From assembly GCF_023746555.1 (NCBI RefSeq), contig NZ_CP098755.1, positions 834,001-898,000 of the forward strand: a stretch of DNA of 64,000 bases, in the 5' to 3' direction. Below are positions 1-9,366 of this stretch, one piece after another (position 1 is the first letter of the stretch; each line of letters starts with the position of its first letter). The position numbers and the translations under genes are program-made. The notes below the pieces were generated by a model. The model was given only the letters and a program-made list of their open reading frames with translations. It searched no databases and had not been told where the DNA came from. Origin of the DNA: Brevibacillus ruminantium (GTDB lineage: Bacteria > Bacillota > Bacilli > Brevibacillales > Brevibacillaceae).

Positions 1-726
1 ACTCTGTTTTCATAATCTTGTAGGTCGCTTCCGCCACAGCGTTGTCGTAGGGGCAGCCTTTCATGCTCAGGGATCGGCCAATTTCAAATGTCTCCAAAAG
101 TGCATCCATCTTTTGATTTTTAAACTCACTGCCACGGTCGGTATGGAACCATTGAATCTGAGATAAATCACCCTGAACCGTTGCAAAGGCACGAGAAACC
201 AACACGGCATCCTTATGAGGGCCTACACTATGGCCGATGATCTCTCGATTGAACAGGTCGATAAGTACACAAATGTAATGCCACCGGTTCTGAACTTTCA
301 CATACGTCAGATCGCTGACAACGACTCGTTTAGCCTCCGTTTGATCGAATTCGCGATTCAGCGTATTGGCTGTAGACGCTTCATTACACGCGGACTTAAG
401 GGGTTTATATTGCGACACGGTGTACGTAGAAACAAGTCCCTGCTCTTTCATGATCCGGCCAATTCGACGTCTGGAGACGACGAAACCACGTTCCTGGAGC
501 TTGACTTTAATCTTGCGTGTACCGTAAGCTTTTCGATTCTTATGGAAAATGTCCGCAATCGCTTCGGCGACATCGTCTTCGCTCGTTTGTTCTTTCGCTT
601 CATAGTAAAACGTACTTCTTGCGATTTGCAGGACGTCGCACATTGCTGATACCGAGTATTTATCACGGTTGTTCTGGATGATAGCTACTTTCGTCCCATG
701 ATCAGCGCGGCTTGCTTTAAAATATC
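1..726 (-). CDS. IS3-family transposase OrfB (partial, runs off window)
   Basis: This is the DDE transposase of the IS3 element. The frame is open from inside orfA to position 1 with no stop. Read on the minus strand it gives the familiar OrfB opening (KYSVSAMCDVLQIARSTFYY), then an HTH_21-like region (AYGTRKIKVKL) and the integrase core with SDLTYV and HTDRGSEF, which supply the first two catalytic aspartates. The NAVAEATYK segment near the window edge should carry the catalytic glutamate. It has no start of its own and is normally made by a -1 frameshift from orfA; the A/T-rich run TTTTAAAG at 715-722 (minus strand) is a plausible slip site. The C-terminus lies outside the window. Confidence 0.85.
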
Positions 727-928
727 CACCTCCATTTTCAGACGCTGGTTCTCCTTTCGCAAGGCAATCAGCTCATTGTCTTCGGAGGAGCGATTGTCCT
801 TCTCCTTGAAGGAACCCGTTGTTTGGGCTTGTTTGATCCAGCGGTCTAAAGCGGAGGCTGTGAGGTCATATTCCTCCACGATCGCTGCTCTGGATTTTCC
901 GTTTTCATAGAGTTCTACCATTTTTTTT

Positions 929-2604
929 CTACGACTGACCAATTAACTAACAAGGATTTCCAAGACCTCTGTCGAAGTTAGTCATTAGCCTATTTGACGG
1001 AGGTCTTCTCATGCCTTTACCCAAGAATCGTGTCATTCCTGAAAAGAAAATATACTTTCGGCCAGAGATACAGCATTGCCCGCACTGTGGCACGAAACTC
1101 AGGCGACATCATACCGCATGGAAAAAGAATGTCATCACACTTGCCGGTGTTATCCAAGCTTGGAGTATGGCTTATGCTTGCAGCAACGCAGATTGCTCAT
1201 ACCCCAGAACCTATTACAAATCCGCTGAAGCTGAGCTTCTCAGCATGAAACACACTTCCTACGGTTTTGACGTGCTAGCGTTGGTTGGTCAGCTTCGGTT
1301 TAAGCAACATATGACAATCGGCGAAATTACGGAAACGTTGAATCAGCGCGGGGTAACCACGTCAGAACGCAATTCTCAGCGGTTGTACGAACGTTATCTT
1401 ACCTTGCTCCGCGCTAGCGTGACGGATCACGTCAAGCAAGCACTCAAGCAAGTTGTTCAGGACCGTGGCGGTATCATGATTTCCATGGACGGTGTTCAGC
1501 CCGAGAAAGGCAATGAGACGCTCTATGTCATACGAGAAGTATTCAGCGGAACGATCCTGTCTGCACAAAATCTAAAGAGTAGCTCCGCAGAAGAACTTAA
1601 GAAACTCATCCTGCCTGTTATCGAACTGGGATTTCCCATCATCGGGATCGTTACGGATGGTCAACAATCCATCCGAATGGCCATGGAATCGTTACTGCCG
1701 GACGTGCCGTACCAATACTGCCAATACCACTATCTAAAGGACATTGCAAAGCCTGTTGTCGATTTAGACCGCAAGCTCAAGACAGGAATCAAGAAGAGCC
1801 TCCGTGGTATTCGCGAAGTCGAGAAGCGAATCGAAAACGATGCCTCTACAGAAGCAGAGGTGGCAAAAGATTACGTGGCGGCCATTCGTTCTGTGCTCCT
1901 CGAAGACGGCAATCCCCCACTCGATCTACCGGGCATACGTGTTTATGAAAATGCTAGAGCCATTCAGGCTTCCCTCGAACGATGCCTGAGTAAAAAAGGG
2001 GCCCTCTCTGCTCAAAAACCTAATCAGAATTTTCGATAAATTGGATGATTTTGAAGAGCAATATGCTACCGTGATGCGCTGGTCCAAACCGATTCACCAC
2101 GTTGCCGGGATCTTGAATCCAAGCATAGATAAACGAAGTGAAACGGTTCGATTTCATATGCAGCATCTGTTAGATTGGGTTGAACAGACGTACACCAGCA
2201 AAGACGACTTGCCAATGGTTGCAAATCTGAAAAGCTACTCCCGAGGGTTTTGGAAAGGCCTGTTTACGTGTTACGACCATCCGCATGTCCCACGAACGAA
2301 CAACGACCATGAGCGTTTCTTCCGCCAGACGAAGACCCGGCATCGACGGATGACGGGTCTGAGAAGTTGGAACGAATATATCCTCCGAAGTGGTGAAATG
2401 GTCGTATTTGTCGATGACGCACTTCACCAGAGTAATGTGTTAAGTAGACTTCAGTCTGTAAACTACCTTGATTTTAAAAATGAACGCCTGCGTTGGTCTG
2501 CTCGTTTGAGTGAAGCTACCAAACGCAGACGATTCCGAACGAATCCAAGTGTGTACCTGGAACAGGCCGAAAATGCTTACTGTATGTTAATTGGTCAGTC
2601 GTAG
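929..2604 (+). mobile_element. Complete 1676-bp insertion sequence with 19-bp perfect inverted repeats
   Basis: The ends are perfect inverted repeats: CTACGACTGACCAATTAAC at 929-947 and its reverse complement at 2586-2604. It sits in a poly-T run, 8 T before the left end (921-928) and 9 T after the right end (2605-2613). The target duplication is therefore hidden in the homopolymer, at roughly 7-8 bp. It encodes one DDE-type transposase that is frameshifted. I could not assign an IS family with certainty; the N-terminal zinc-binding motif and about 8-bp duplication recall ISL3-type elements, but the core motifs do not clearly match. Confidence 0.85.
1011..2604 (+). pseudogene. Transposase of the nested IS, frameshifted
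   Basis: The first frame (1011-2039) begins MPLPKNRVIPEKKIYF. It has a zinc-binding CPHCG motif at about residues 23-27, paired with a C-x4-C further on, then a DDE-like core with ISMDGVQPEKGNE, IVTDGQQSI and a YCQYHYLKDIAKP segment. Near 1990-2010 the frame is lost: the real continuation (LLKNLIRIFDKLDDFEEQY) is in another frame and runs on as 2041-2604. A run of A and G residues (taaaaaaggggccc, 1990-2003) is the likely slip or indel site. The stop lies within the right inverted repeat. It may be inactive, or it may rely on programmed slippage; a sequencing error is also possible. Confidence 0.75.
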
Positions 2605-2732
2605 TTTTTTTTTGAATTCTGCTGTAAAGGTACGTCGTTGTTGTTTTGGCATTGTAGAGATCCGCTCCTTAGGATGATAGGTTTATTCTACAAGCCCTCA
2701 TTTTTATTGTCCAACTAAGTGTAGACGATCCA

Positions 2733-3140
2733 GTTCCGATTTTGCCCTGAAAATGTAGCGGATAGTAGAGGGACAAAACATCTCCCTCGTAGCTCTTTGA
2801 CAACCGAATACAATCTTATCCGGTACGTTCCCCGCATGGCCTGGAAGGATAGCCAAATTGCAGGCGCGCCACGACCATTTTGCCAATTCTTATTTTCGCA
2901 TGTTTTTTCATCAGAAGCGGTAAACTGCGAGCGATTTTGCCCATGCAATACATAAAGGGTGGTTCCATTTAAGGCGAAGACCCATGCGGAGGGATAATGA
3001 TACTTCCGTCCAGCCACAGTTCAGCGCAATGGGGGCGGCTTGCAGCGATCCTGGAAGAGGTTTGAAGCCTATGAGGACGGCTAACCACTGTCCGCCGGAT
3101 AGGGTTATTGGAAGAGAAGCAACCAAAACAGAGGCGGAAA
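2733..3140. other. Gap with no recognisable gene
   Basis: Between the IS3 end and the recombinase unit I find only short open frames on both strands, none with a recognisable motif or a convincing ribosome binding site. It may be remnant DNA left by earlier insertions. Confidence 0.4.
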
Positions 3141-3190
3141 CAGAGATGCGCACACGCGGTTATGTTTGTTGCGCATCTCTGTTTTTCAGC
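3141..3190 (+). terminator. Terminator-like hairpin upstream of the recombinase unit
   Basis: An 11-bp perfect stem (CAGAGATGCGC at 3141-3151 with GCGCATCTCTG at 3171-3181) is followed at once by a T run. It would stop transcription entering from the left, so the SHOCT-recombinase pair probably has its own promoter or is controlled by readthrough. Confidence 0.6.
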
Positions 3191-3215
3191 TTTGCTGGAT
3201 TAATGGGAGGTAGCT

Positions 3216-3362
3216 ATGAACCATAAACTCATCCGGTACAGTATGCAAATCGCTATGATAAGGCAGCTACTGGCATTATCTTTGATTACCGAAAACGAAT
3301 TTCATTTGATAAAGAACAAAACGATGCGGGATTACGGCATCATTTCGGACCTTACTTCTTGA
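3216..3362 (+). CDS. Small SHOCT-like protein upstream of serine recombinase
   Basis: A 48-residue protein (MNHKLIRYSMQIAMIRQLL...) ending in FHLIKNKTMRDYGIISDLTS. It follows a GGGAGG ribosome binding site at 3206-3211 and sits just upstream of the large serine recombinase. The layout LLALSLITENEFHLIKNKTMRDYG resembles the short SHOCT motif (a helix, then 'G-L-I-T-E-E-E-Y'). Small SHOCT proteins of about 50-60 residues are often found in front of recombinase genes of Bacillota integrative elements. The role is unknown; being co-transcribed with the recombinase is my inference from the 71-bp gap. Confidence 0.7.
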   Translation: MNHKLIRYSMQIAMIRQLLALSLITENEFHLIKNKTMRDYGIISDLTS

Positions 3363-3433
3363 TTCGCACATTTGTCGGTCCGCCCATCTCTTATTAAACT
3401 GATAGCGAGTAAATAAGAATGGAGGACAACACC

Positions 3434-5206
3434 ATGGCTCTTGAAGTGGAAGTGATTAAAGCAAGTCGGAAAATATCGGATCGCAACGCCGGAAAGTTAT
3501 CGGATGTTCTTCGCGTCGCCCCTTATGCCCGCGTAAGTACCGACACTGAGGAGCAATTGAACAGCTACAAGTCGCAAGTCGCCTATTATACCGATCTCGT
3601 AAGCAAACGCAGCGACTGGGTGCTGGTTGATATTTATGCGGATGAAGCCATAACCGGGACACAGGTAACGAAGCGCGAGGATTTTCAACGCATGATTAAC
3701 GATTGCATGGACGGGAAAATTGATATGATCATCACGAAGTCTATCTCCAGGTTTGCGAGAAACACGCTGGATACGTTGAAATACGTTCGAATGTTGAAAG
3801 AAAAAAACATCGCCGTATTTTTTGAAGACGAGAATATCAATACGCTGACGATGGACGGCGAATTGTTGCTTGTCATTCTAAGTTCCGTAGCGCAGCAGGA
3901 AGTGGAGAACATCTCCGCCAACGTGAAAAAAGGTTTGAAAATGAAAATGAAGCGCGGCGAACTGGTGGGCTTTCAAAGTTGTTTGGGATACGATTACGAT
4001 GTGAATACGAAAAAGATATCCGTTAATCAAGAAGAAGCCGAAATCGTCCGCTATATTTTTGAACGATATACATCGGGGATCGGCGCTTACGTTATTGCAA
4101 AGGAACTGACTGAGGCGGGACATAAAACCAAGTACGGAAGAGTCGAATGGCAGGACACAACCGTTCTTGGTATCATAAAGAATGAGAAGTACAAAGGCGA
4201 TTTGTTGCAAGGAAAGACATTTACCGTCGATCCAATTTCCAAGAGAAGACTGGACAATTACGGCGAGGAAGATCAGTTTTATGTCAAAAATCATCACGAG
4301 CCGATTGTCAGCGAAGAAGTTTTTGAAAAGGCGCAGGACATATTGCATCGAAGAGGCGAGAATCGCCGCCGCGGCGCAAAAGGCAAGCGGGACAAGTACA
4401 GCAGGAAATTTGCTTTCAGCAGCAAGTTGGAATGTGCTTTCTGCGGAAGCAACCTCTCGCGGCGGAACTGGCACAGCGGAACCCCGCATGAGAAGGTGAT
4501 TTGGCAGTGCGTGACAGCCACGAAAAAAGGGAAGAAATACTGCTCTCGCAGCAAAGCTTTGGAGGAAAAGCTGATTGAGGGTGCTTTTGTCGAATCTTAC
4601 AAATTGGTGTGCCGCAACAATTCGGATGTGCTGGACGAGCTTATGAAAAGAATGGAGTCCGTGTTTAGCGACCAGAATAATCAAAAGCGACTGAACAAAA
4701 TTATCAGCGATATTCAGGCCACGGAGCAAAAACGTTGCAAACTGATTGATTTGTGCCTGGATGAGAAAATAGACAGGGCTACTTACGAACAGAAGTATGC
4801 GGAACTCGATACTTCGCTTACTAAATTGCTCGAAGAAAAGGAACAGTTGGAGCAATCCGCGCAAGATGAAATTAACTTGGGGAAACGGCTTGAACATTTT
4901 CGCAAAGTGCTTCAAACGAATGAAGTTCTGACCGCATTCGACCGGAACGTATTCGAAAGCATTGTCGATAAAGTGATTATTGGGGAGAACCCCGATCAAG
5001 GTAGTCCCGAGCCGTACAAATTGACCTTCGTATATAAAACAGGCTTTCATAACAGCATCCATAGCAAGATGCACAAGCAAAAAAAGTCCTTACGAAATGA
5101 AAGGGGGAAAATGCCTTCCTATTCCGAGCACAACACATGTGGAGAGTGTGGTTTTGTTGGTGAGGGAATAGTTGTAGAAAGCAATTTCAGTCATCTCAAA
5201 GCATAA
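3434..5206 (+). CDS. Large serine recombinase (site-specific integrase)
   Basis: A 590-residue large serine recombinase that would cut and rejoin DNA at attachment sites through a phosphoserine bond. The resolvase domain opens with VAPYARVSTDTEEQLNSYKSQV, which holds the catalytic serine, followed by TKSISRFARNT with the conserved arginines. A recombinase domain (LGYDYDVNTKKISVNQEEAEIVRYIFE) follows, then a zinc-ribbon (LECAFCGSNLSR, later IWQCVTATKKGKKYC) and a coiled-coil stretch. I chose the ATG at 3434 because GGAGG at 3421-3425 lies 8 nt upstream; the earlier in-frame ATG at 3419 overlaps that site. The protein looks full length. It probably mobilised the island to its right, but I could not define att sites. 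Confidence 0.93.
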   Translation: MALEVEVIKASRKISDRNAGKLSDVLRVAPYARVSTDTEEQLNSYKSQVAYYTDLVSKRSDWVLVDIYADEAITGTQVTKREDFQRMINDCMDGKIDMIITKSISRFARNTLDTLKYVRMLKEKNIAVFFEDENINTLTMDGELLLVILSSVAQQEVENISANVKKGLKMKMKRGELVGFQSCLGYDYDVNTKKISVNQEEAEIVRYIFERYTSGIGAYVIAKELTEAGHKTKYGRVEWQDTTVLGIIKNEKYKGDLLQGKTFTVDPISKRRLDNYGEEDQFYVKNHHEPIVSEEVFEKAQDILHRRGENRRRGAKGKRDKYSRKFAFSSKLECAFCGSNLSRRNWHSGTPHEKVIWQCVTATKKGKKYCSRSKALEEKLIEGAFVESYKLVCRNNSDVLDELMKRMESVFSDQNNQKRLNKIISDIQATEQKRCKLIDLCLDEKIDRATYEQKYAELDTSLTKLLEEKEQLEQSAQDEINLGKRLEHFRKVLQTNEVLTAFDRNVFESIVDKVIIGENPDQGSPEPYKLTFVYKTGFHNSIHSKMHKQKKSLRNERGKMPSYSEHNTCGECGFVGEGIVVESNFSHLKA

Positions 5207-5290
5207 ACAGTCGTACAAAAGCATAAAGAGTCGTGCTGTCAGCCGAGCGAGAAGCGGGTATCCACTCCTGTTTTTCCTCGGCTTTTTTCT
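5198..5290 (+). repeat. Tandem 17-bp repeats and terminator-like module, copy A
   Basis: Across the recombinase stop codon lie two copies of aaagcataaa(c/g)agtcgt, at 5198-5214 and 5218-5234. They are followed by a GCCGAG...CTCGGC hairpin with a T6 run ending near 5285. The hairpin is a plausible rho-independent terminator for the recombinase. A diverged copy of the module recurs at 5722-5795. Confidence 0.6.
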
Positions 5291-5721
5291 CTGTTTTAAA
5301 AGGGTCGCAAGACCCGTAAATGCAGGGGAAAGCTGATGACGGGGAGGAAAGGGAAATGCAAGCGGGGCAAGGGTTTCGAACGTTTTTCTCCTGTTCTATC
5401 TCGATCATTTCCTTCGATTTTCTTTATTCCTATCCCCAGCTTTTTCCCTGCTCTTTTCCTGCCCTCACGTGCTGACTTTAATTGCTTTTTTGACCCCGAT
5501 TCTGCTCGTCCTGAACTCGATTTTTACCCGTTTCTCATCACGACTATAATTGCAGGGAGGATTTGGGGATAGGGGGTAGGGAGAGAGGGAAAAGCCTTGG
5601 GGCTGTAAGATGGAGAGTCGTTGGGGGAAAGGTTTCATGGGTAGGATGACTTTAATTGAAATGCACAATAGTTATTGAAAACAATCAAAAATCAGGCATC
5701 TCTAAACTTAAATAATATGCC
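5291..5721. other. Non-coding spacer with pyrimidine tract and G-quadruplex motif
   Basis: No gene is recognisable here. From about 5380 to 5530 the plus strand is pyrimidine-rich; from 5551 to 5640 it becomes G/A-rich. Within the latter, 5565-5589 has four G runs (GGGG, GGGGG, GGG, GGG) separated by 3, 2 and 5 bases, which fits the standard G-quadruplex pattern. The 12-mer tgactttaattg occurs at both sides of the tract (about 5472 and 5648). Confidence 0.5.
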
Positions 5722-5797
5722 TAAAGCATAAATCGCTTGCATTAGAGCCGAGAGAAATTCAGGTTATCCATTCTGTGTTTCCTCGGTTTTTTCTTAT
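5722..5797 (+). repeat. Diverged copy B of the terminator-like module
   Basis: This stretch aligns along its length with 5218-5290: aaagcataaa, then GCCGAG, then tatcca-tc-tg, then tttcctcgg and a T6 run. By eye about three quarters of positions match. It ends 118 bp before the STAND NTPase gene. It could be a terminator duplicate or an attachment-site arm. Confidence 0.55.
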
Positions 5798-5914
5798 AGT
5801 CATATTGTGTATGGAGCAATACAGATCAAAACGATATAAAATAATACAATATGTGTTTATATTATTTGACCTACTATTATCTATCAATTAAGGAGCAATC
5901 GTCATGGAGGGATA

Positions 5915-8900
5915 ATGTTGATCAATTATGATTATCACAAATTACTAGAACCTATGGAGTTTCAAGAATTGTCTAGAGATATTGTACAAATGAGAGATAA
6001 TATTTTTTTGGAGTCGTATAAAGAAGGGAAGGATGGAGGGGTTGATGGAGGGTGCTTTCACCAAAATAATAGAATTATTCTTCAGGCTAAAAGATGGAAG
6101 AGTGGGAGCGCCTTATATAGCTATCTCAAAAATAACGAGAAAGAAAAAGTCGAAAAATTAAATCCTGACAGGTATATCTTGACAATCGCGACGGATCTTT
6201 CACCGCCTGAAAAAGAAAAAATTAAAGCATTATTTCATCCTTATATAAAAAGTAGTGATGATATTCTTTGTGAAAAAGATTTTAATAATTTGCTCGGGCA
6301 AGACAAGTATAAGTCGATTCATGAAAAATATTTAAAATTATTGGTCCCGAATACTTATGTTTTAAAAAATATGTTAAACAGTGCGCTGCACGGTGTGTTG
6401 TTACATGAATCCGCAAGAGAATTCGAGGAAGCTTTAAGAAGAGCAGAAGTATTCGTGGAGACCAGACCATATAAAATTGCATTAAAAAAACTTGAGGCAA
6501 AGAAAGTAGTTCTTATTTCTGGCGAACCTGGGGTAGGGAAGACCTCCATTGCCTATCATCTTGGAAGATATTTCATTCGAAACAAAGGATATGCTGCCTT
6601 CTATTGGGTTAAATCGGTAGACGATATTTATGTAGCGTTACGAAGTGAAGGAAAAAAAGTAATTGTATTTGATGATTTTTGGGGGAGCATTTTTCAAGAA
6701 AGTTCAATTGCGGGAAAAGATGAGCAGCGGTTGGCTAAAATTATTGAACGAATAAAGGATGACAATCACAGCGTCTTAATACTGACAACTAGGGAATATA
6801 TTTTAAAACAAGGTTTTAAAAAACATGCGGATCTAAAAGAAGTCGTTGAAAAGTATAAGCTTGAATGTAGATTGGATCAATATAGAGATGTTGAAAAAGT
6901 TAAGATTTTTTTTGGACATTTAATGCAGTCAAAATTAACTTGGCAACAAACAGAAAAACTATTTCATAAGCACAGAGAAATAGTAGACCATGCTAATTTC
7001 AACCCAAGAGTTATTGAAATGTTCCTAAGGAATGTAGATATAGAACTACATCCTCGAGAATGCATGGAAAGTTTTTGGGGGTATTTAGAGTGTCCGGAAA
7101 ATTTTTGGAAATCAATATTTAGTAGCCTACCTACTGAAGCAAAGTTATTATCTGTTATTTTATTAATTTCTCCAATACCGATCCAGAGTAATCATCTGGA
7201 AGAAATTTATAGCAGATGCCTGAATCAAATGGGGAATGTTATTGAAAAAAAGAGTTTTCAGGAATGCATTTCAGAATTAGAGAGAACGGTTATTAAATCG
7301 CTAGTAGATGAGGAAGAAAGTAGGGTTATTATTAAATTTCAAAACCCTTTAGTACAAGAATATTTACATAGCTACTTAAAACATCATATAGATCATTATT
7401 TTGATGTTTTATTTTTTGGAATATGTTATTACAATCAATTAGCATATTTATTATCTAATTTCTCTAATGATCTATCAGAGGAGAAGTATAGAAAATTATT
7501 TCGGAAGTGTATTGATAATTTTGAATCTATGCCTAAAATAACAATAGATTTTATTGATTATTTAGATGATAACGAGTTTGAATACTTCGTGGATAAAATA
7601 AGAGAAAATAGTACATTTCATCAATTTTTTGACTTGATATGGTGTTATGAGAATAAGCAGTTAACCGAGTATCAAGTCTTTTTTGAAGATTATATACATC
7701 ACATCAATAGTCAATTGGGAAACTTTGATCTAGAAATAAAAAATACAGATCTTGATATTTATCCTCATGTGATAGAAAAGTGTGTTGCGATTGGAATTTC
7801 TTTTAATGGCTTCAATATTATTAAATTGTATTACAACAGAATATGTTATGAAGATCGTGCTCTTGAAATCAATAAGTTTAAGGGAATTTTCCCCGAAGAG
7901 TATCAATTATTCCTTATTAATTACGGAGAGGATATAAAATATTATTTGGAAGAATACTACATTAAAAAACTGCATTATTATTCTGAAATAAACGATATAA
8001 AATATTGTAAATATTTGTGTTCCGAAATACCTAAGCAGTTGGATCAGTACGGAATTGCCTATACAATTGAATTTAGAGCTATAATTGAAGATTTAATGAG
8101 TTCATTGGACGAAGCTGCAGCGGGGACGGAAGAATATGACGACGATCAAGAGGAGGTTCAAATCGATGAATCAGAAATAGCGTATAATGAGATCGTTGAT
8201 GTTTACGAAGAACATATTTTAGGTAATGTGAATTATTTCTGGGAAGATGATTTACATGATTTTATTCGAAATAGTGCAATGAGTAAGTCTTTAAAAAATG
8301 AATTACTAGCATTGGAAGAAAAGGATGAATATTGGTATATTCATGAATTTTTGAAAGATGAAGAGTCGTTTTTGTTTCTGGAACAAAGTTTAATACAAAA
8401 TGAAGAACTATATAAGTATGCGATGTTCTTTACTTTTCAGTTAATTGGTAATATGTCAATTCGTAGTGATATACCCACAAAACAATTCATTGGATTTCTT
8501 ATAGAAGTATGTCCGGATATTATGTATCGTGAAAATGCAATGTTAACCAAAGAAGAAATCATATCTACGGCAGCCTTCAGATTATATTTTGAGGACGAAG
8601 AACGTGATTTTGAAAAATTAGTAAACAGCGGATTGTTTGTTGAACGAGGAAAATGGTACGAATTAGTCAATATTCTTCTTGTTATGATGCCGTATGGTTT
8701 GTTTATTACAAATTTGGTGCAGGTAGAAAAAATTGATTATTATAATTCGATGAATACGGGAGAAGAATGGCCAGTATTTCGAGTAAGAAAAAAGAGAAAA
8801 AGTATAGTGGCTGACCACACCTTTACAGCGGATATAGGATTCTATTATTTTAAAAATTTTAATTGGGAAAGAATCTATTTTAAGATGTTTTTTGAGTTAG

Positions 8901-9316
8901 ATCGAGCGGATTATCTTGAGTATTACTTGGTACCAATGGCTCAAAGTTATTTCCAGGAAGTTAAGAGGGATACGACTCTGGAGACAATTGCAACTGTTTT
9001 TAAAGATTTGCAATTCACGATAGATATTGATAAGAATGGTGAAATTGTTGGTAGTCAGATGTCTTTTTGTCCATTGTGGAGGATCATTGAAAGTCTTGAT
9101 ATTGCGGATATTTTTGAATTAATCCCTAATGATTTCTCGGAGGAGCAAATGAAATATGTTGCTAAAAATAATGAAATAATACAGGAAAGAAATAGAGGAA
9201 TATATCGTATTAATCTTGGAAAACTAGAGAATATAGAGGTACTTACTAAATTGGGAATAGATAAAACTGTTCAGGAAGTCTTTGGAAAAATATGTGAAGT
9301 TCTGAAGGTTTGTTAG
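5915..9316 (+). CDS. Mrr-type nuclease fused to STAND (nSTAND3-like) NTPase, anti-phage defence candidate
   Basis: An 1133-residue protein. Residues about 1-150 are a restriction-endonuclease-like (PDDEXK/Mrr) domain: EGKDGGVDGG gives the acidic D44, and IILQAKRW the Q57-x-K59 part of the active site. An NTPase follows, with Walker A GEPGVGKT at 203-210, Walker B VIVFDDFWG at 249-257 and a sensor-like LILTTREY at 288-295. The remaining 750 or so residues are AT-coded, helix-rich and carry an acidic patch near 745-765. This order (nuclease, STAND ATPase, long sensor tail) is that of Avs-like and other STAND defence proteins, where the tail detects a phage protein and the nuclease then degrades DNA. 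The target is unknown. GGAGG at 5906-5910 supports the ATG, though TTG at 5918 has better spacing. Low GC suggests transfer. Confidence 0.85.
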   Translation: MLINYDYHKLLEPMEFQELSRDIVQMRDNIFLESYKEGKDGGVDGGCFHQNNRIILQAKRWKSGSALYSYLKNNEKEKVEKLNPDRYILTIATDLSPPEKEKIKALFHPYIKSSDDILCEKDFNNLLGQDKYKSIHEKYLKLLVPNTYVLKNMLNSALHGVLLHESAREFEEALRRAEVFVETRPYKIALKKLEAKKVVLISGEPGVGKTSIAYHLGRYFIRNKGYAAFYWVKSVDDIYVALRSEGKKVIVFDDFWGSIFQESSIAGKDEQRLAKIIERIKDDNHSVLILTTREYILKQGFKKHADLKEVVEKYKLECRLDQYRDVEKVKIFFGHLMQSKLTWQQTEKLFHKHREIVDHANFNPRVIEMFLRNVDIELHPRECMESFWGYLECPENFWKSIFSSLPTEAKLLSVILLISPIPIQSNHLEEIYSRCLNQMGNVIEKKSFQECISELERTVIKSLVDEEESRVIIKFQNPLVQEYLHSYLKHHIDHYFDVLFFGICYYNQLAYLLSNFSNDLSEEKYRKLFRKCIDNFESMPKITIDFIDYLDDNEFEYFVDKIRENSTFHQFFDLIWCYENKQLTEYQVFFEDYIHHINSQLGNFDLEIKNTDLDIYPHVIEKCVAIGISFNGFNIIKLYYNRICYEDRALEINKFKGIFPEEYQLFLINYGEDIKYYLEEYYIKKLHYYSEINDIKYCKYLCSEIPKQLDQYGIAYTIEFRAIIEDLMSSLDEAAAGTEEYDDDQEEVQIDESEIAYNEIVDVYEEHILGNVNYFWEDDLHDFIRNSAMSKSLKNELLALEEKDEYWYIHEFLKDEESFLFLEQSLIQNEELYKYAMFFTFQLIGNMSIRSDIPTKQFIGFLIEVCPDIMYRENAMLTKEEIISTAAFRLYFEDEERDFEKLVNSGLFVERGKWYELVNILLVMMPYGLFITNLVQVEKIDYYNSMNTGEEWPVFRVRKKRKSIVADHTFTADIGFYYFKNFNWERIYFKMFFELDRADYLEYYLVPMAQSYFQEVKRDTTLETIATVFKDLQFTIDIDKNGEIVGSQMSFCPLWRIIESLDIADIFELIPNDFSEEQMKYVAKNNEIIQERNRGIYRINLGKLENIEVLTKLGIDKTVQEVFGKICEVLKVC

Positions 9317-9366
9317 TCAGGTCAAGGTAATTTTTAAATGTATTATTGATGCTGAGGCGGTTAAGG

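Larger units (their letters stand above)
685..2652 (-). pseudogene. IS3-family OrfA, split by an inserted IS
   Basis: OrfA is the helix-turn-helix partner protein of IS3 transposase. The original start is an ATG whose complement is at 2650-2652, giving MPKQQRRTFTAEFKK. The gene then breaks in a poly-T/poly-A run and resumes at 928 with MVELYENGKSRAAIVEEYDL, an HTH and the usual leucine-rich end (LRKENQRLKMEVDILKQAAL), stopping at 685. The 929-2604 IS separates the halves. Removing the IS and joining with 10 T residues restores the frame; 9 would not. That fits a 7-bp duplication, or slippage in the homopolymer. A chimeric start inside the inserted IS end still gives an 85-residue open frame, whose function is doubtful. 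Confidence 0.85.
1..2732 (-). mobile_element. IS3-family (IS150-like) element, cut by window edge and interrupted by a second IS
   Basis: On the minus strand this is an IS3-family element running from about 2732 down past position 1. It shows the usual orfA plus orfB pair in overlapping -1 frames. The outer end is placed near 2709-2732, where the minus strand reads a TGGATCGTCTACAC-type terminus; the other end lies outside the window. A complete unrelated IS (929-2604) sits inside orfA, so orfA is broken and the element is unlikely to move unaided. The exact outer boundary is my estimate. Confidence 0.8.

Noticed and set aside
2715..3017. 100-codon minus-strand open frame beside the IS3 end
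   Set aside because: No motif, no ribosome binding site and a composition unlike real genes; left as non-coding.
3878..5080. 400-codon minus-strand open frame inside the recombinase
   Set aside because: It lies fully inside a well-supported gene in the opposite strand and has no recognisable domain.
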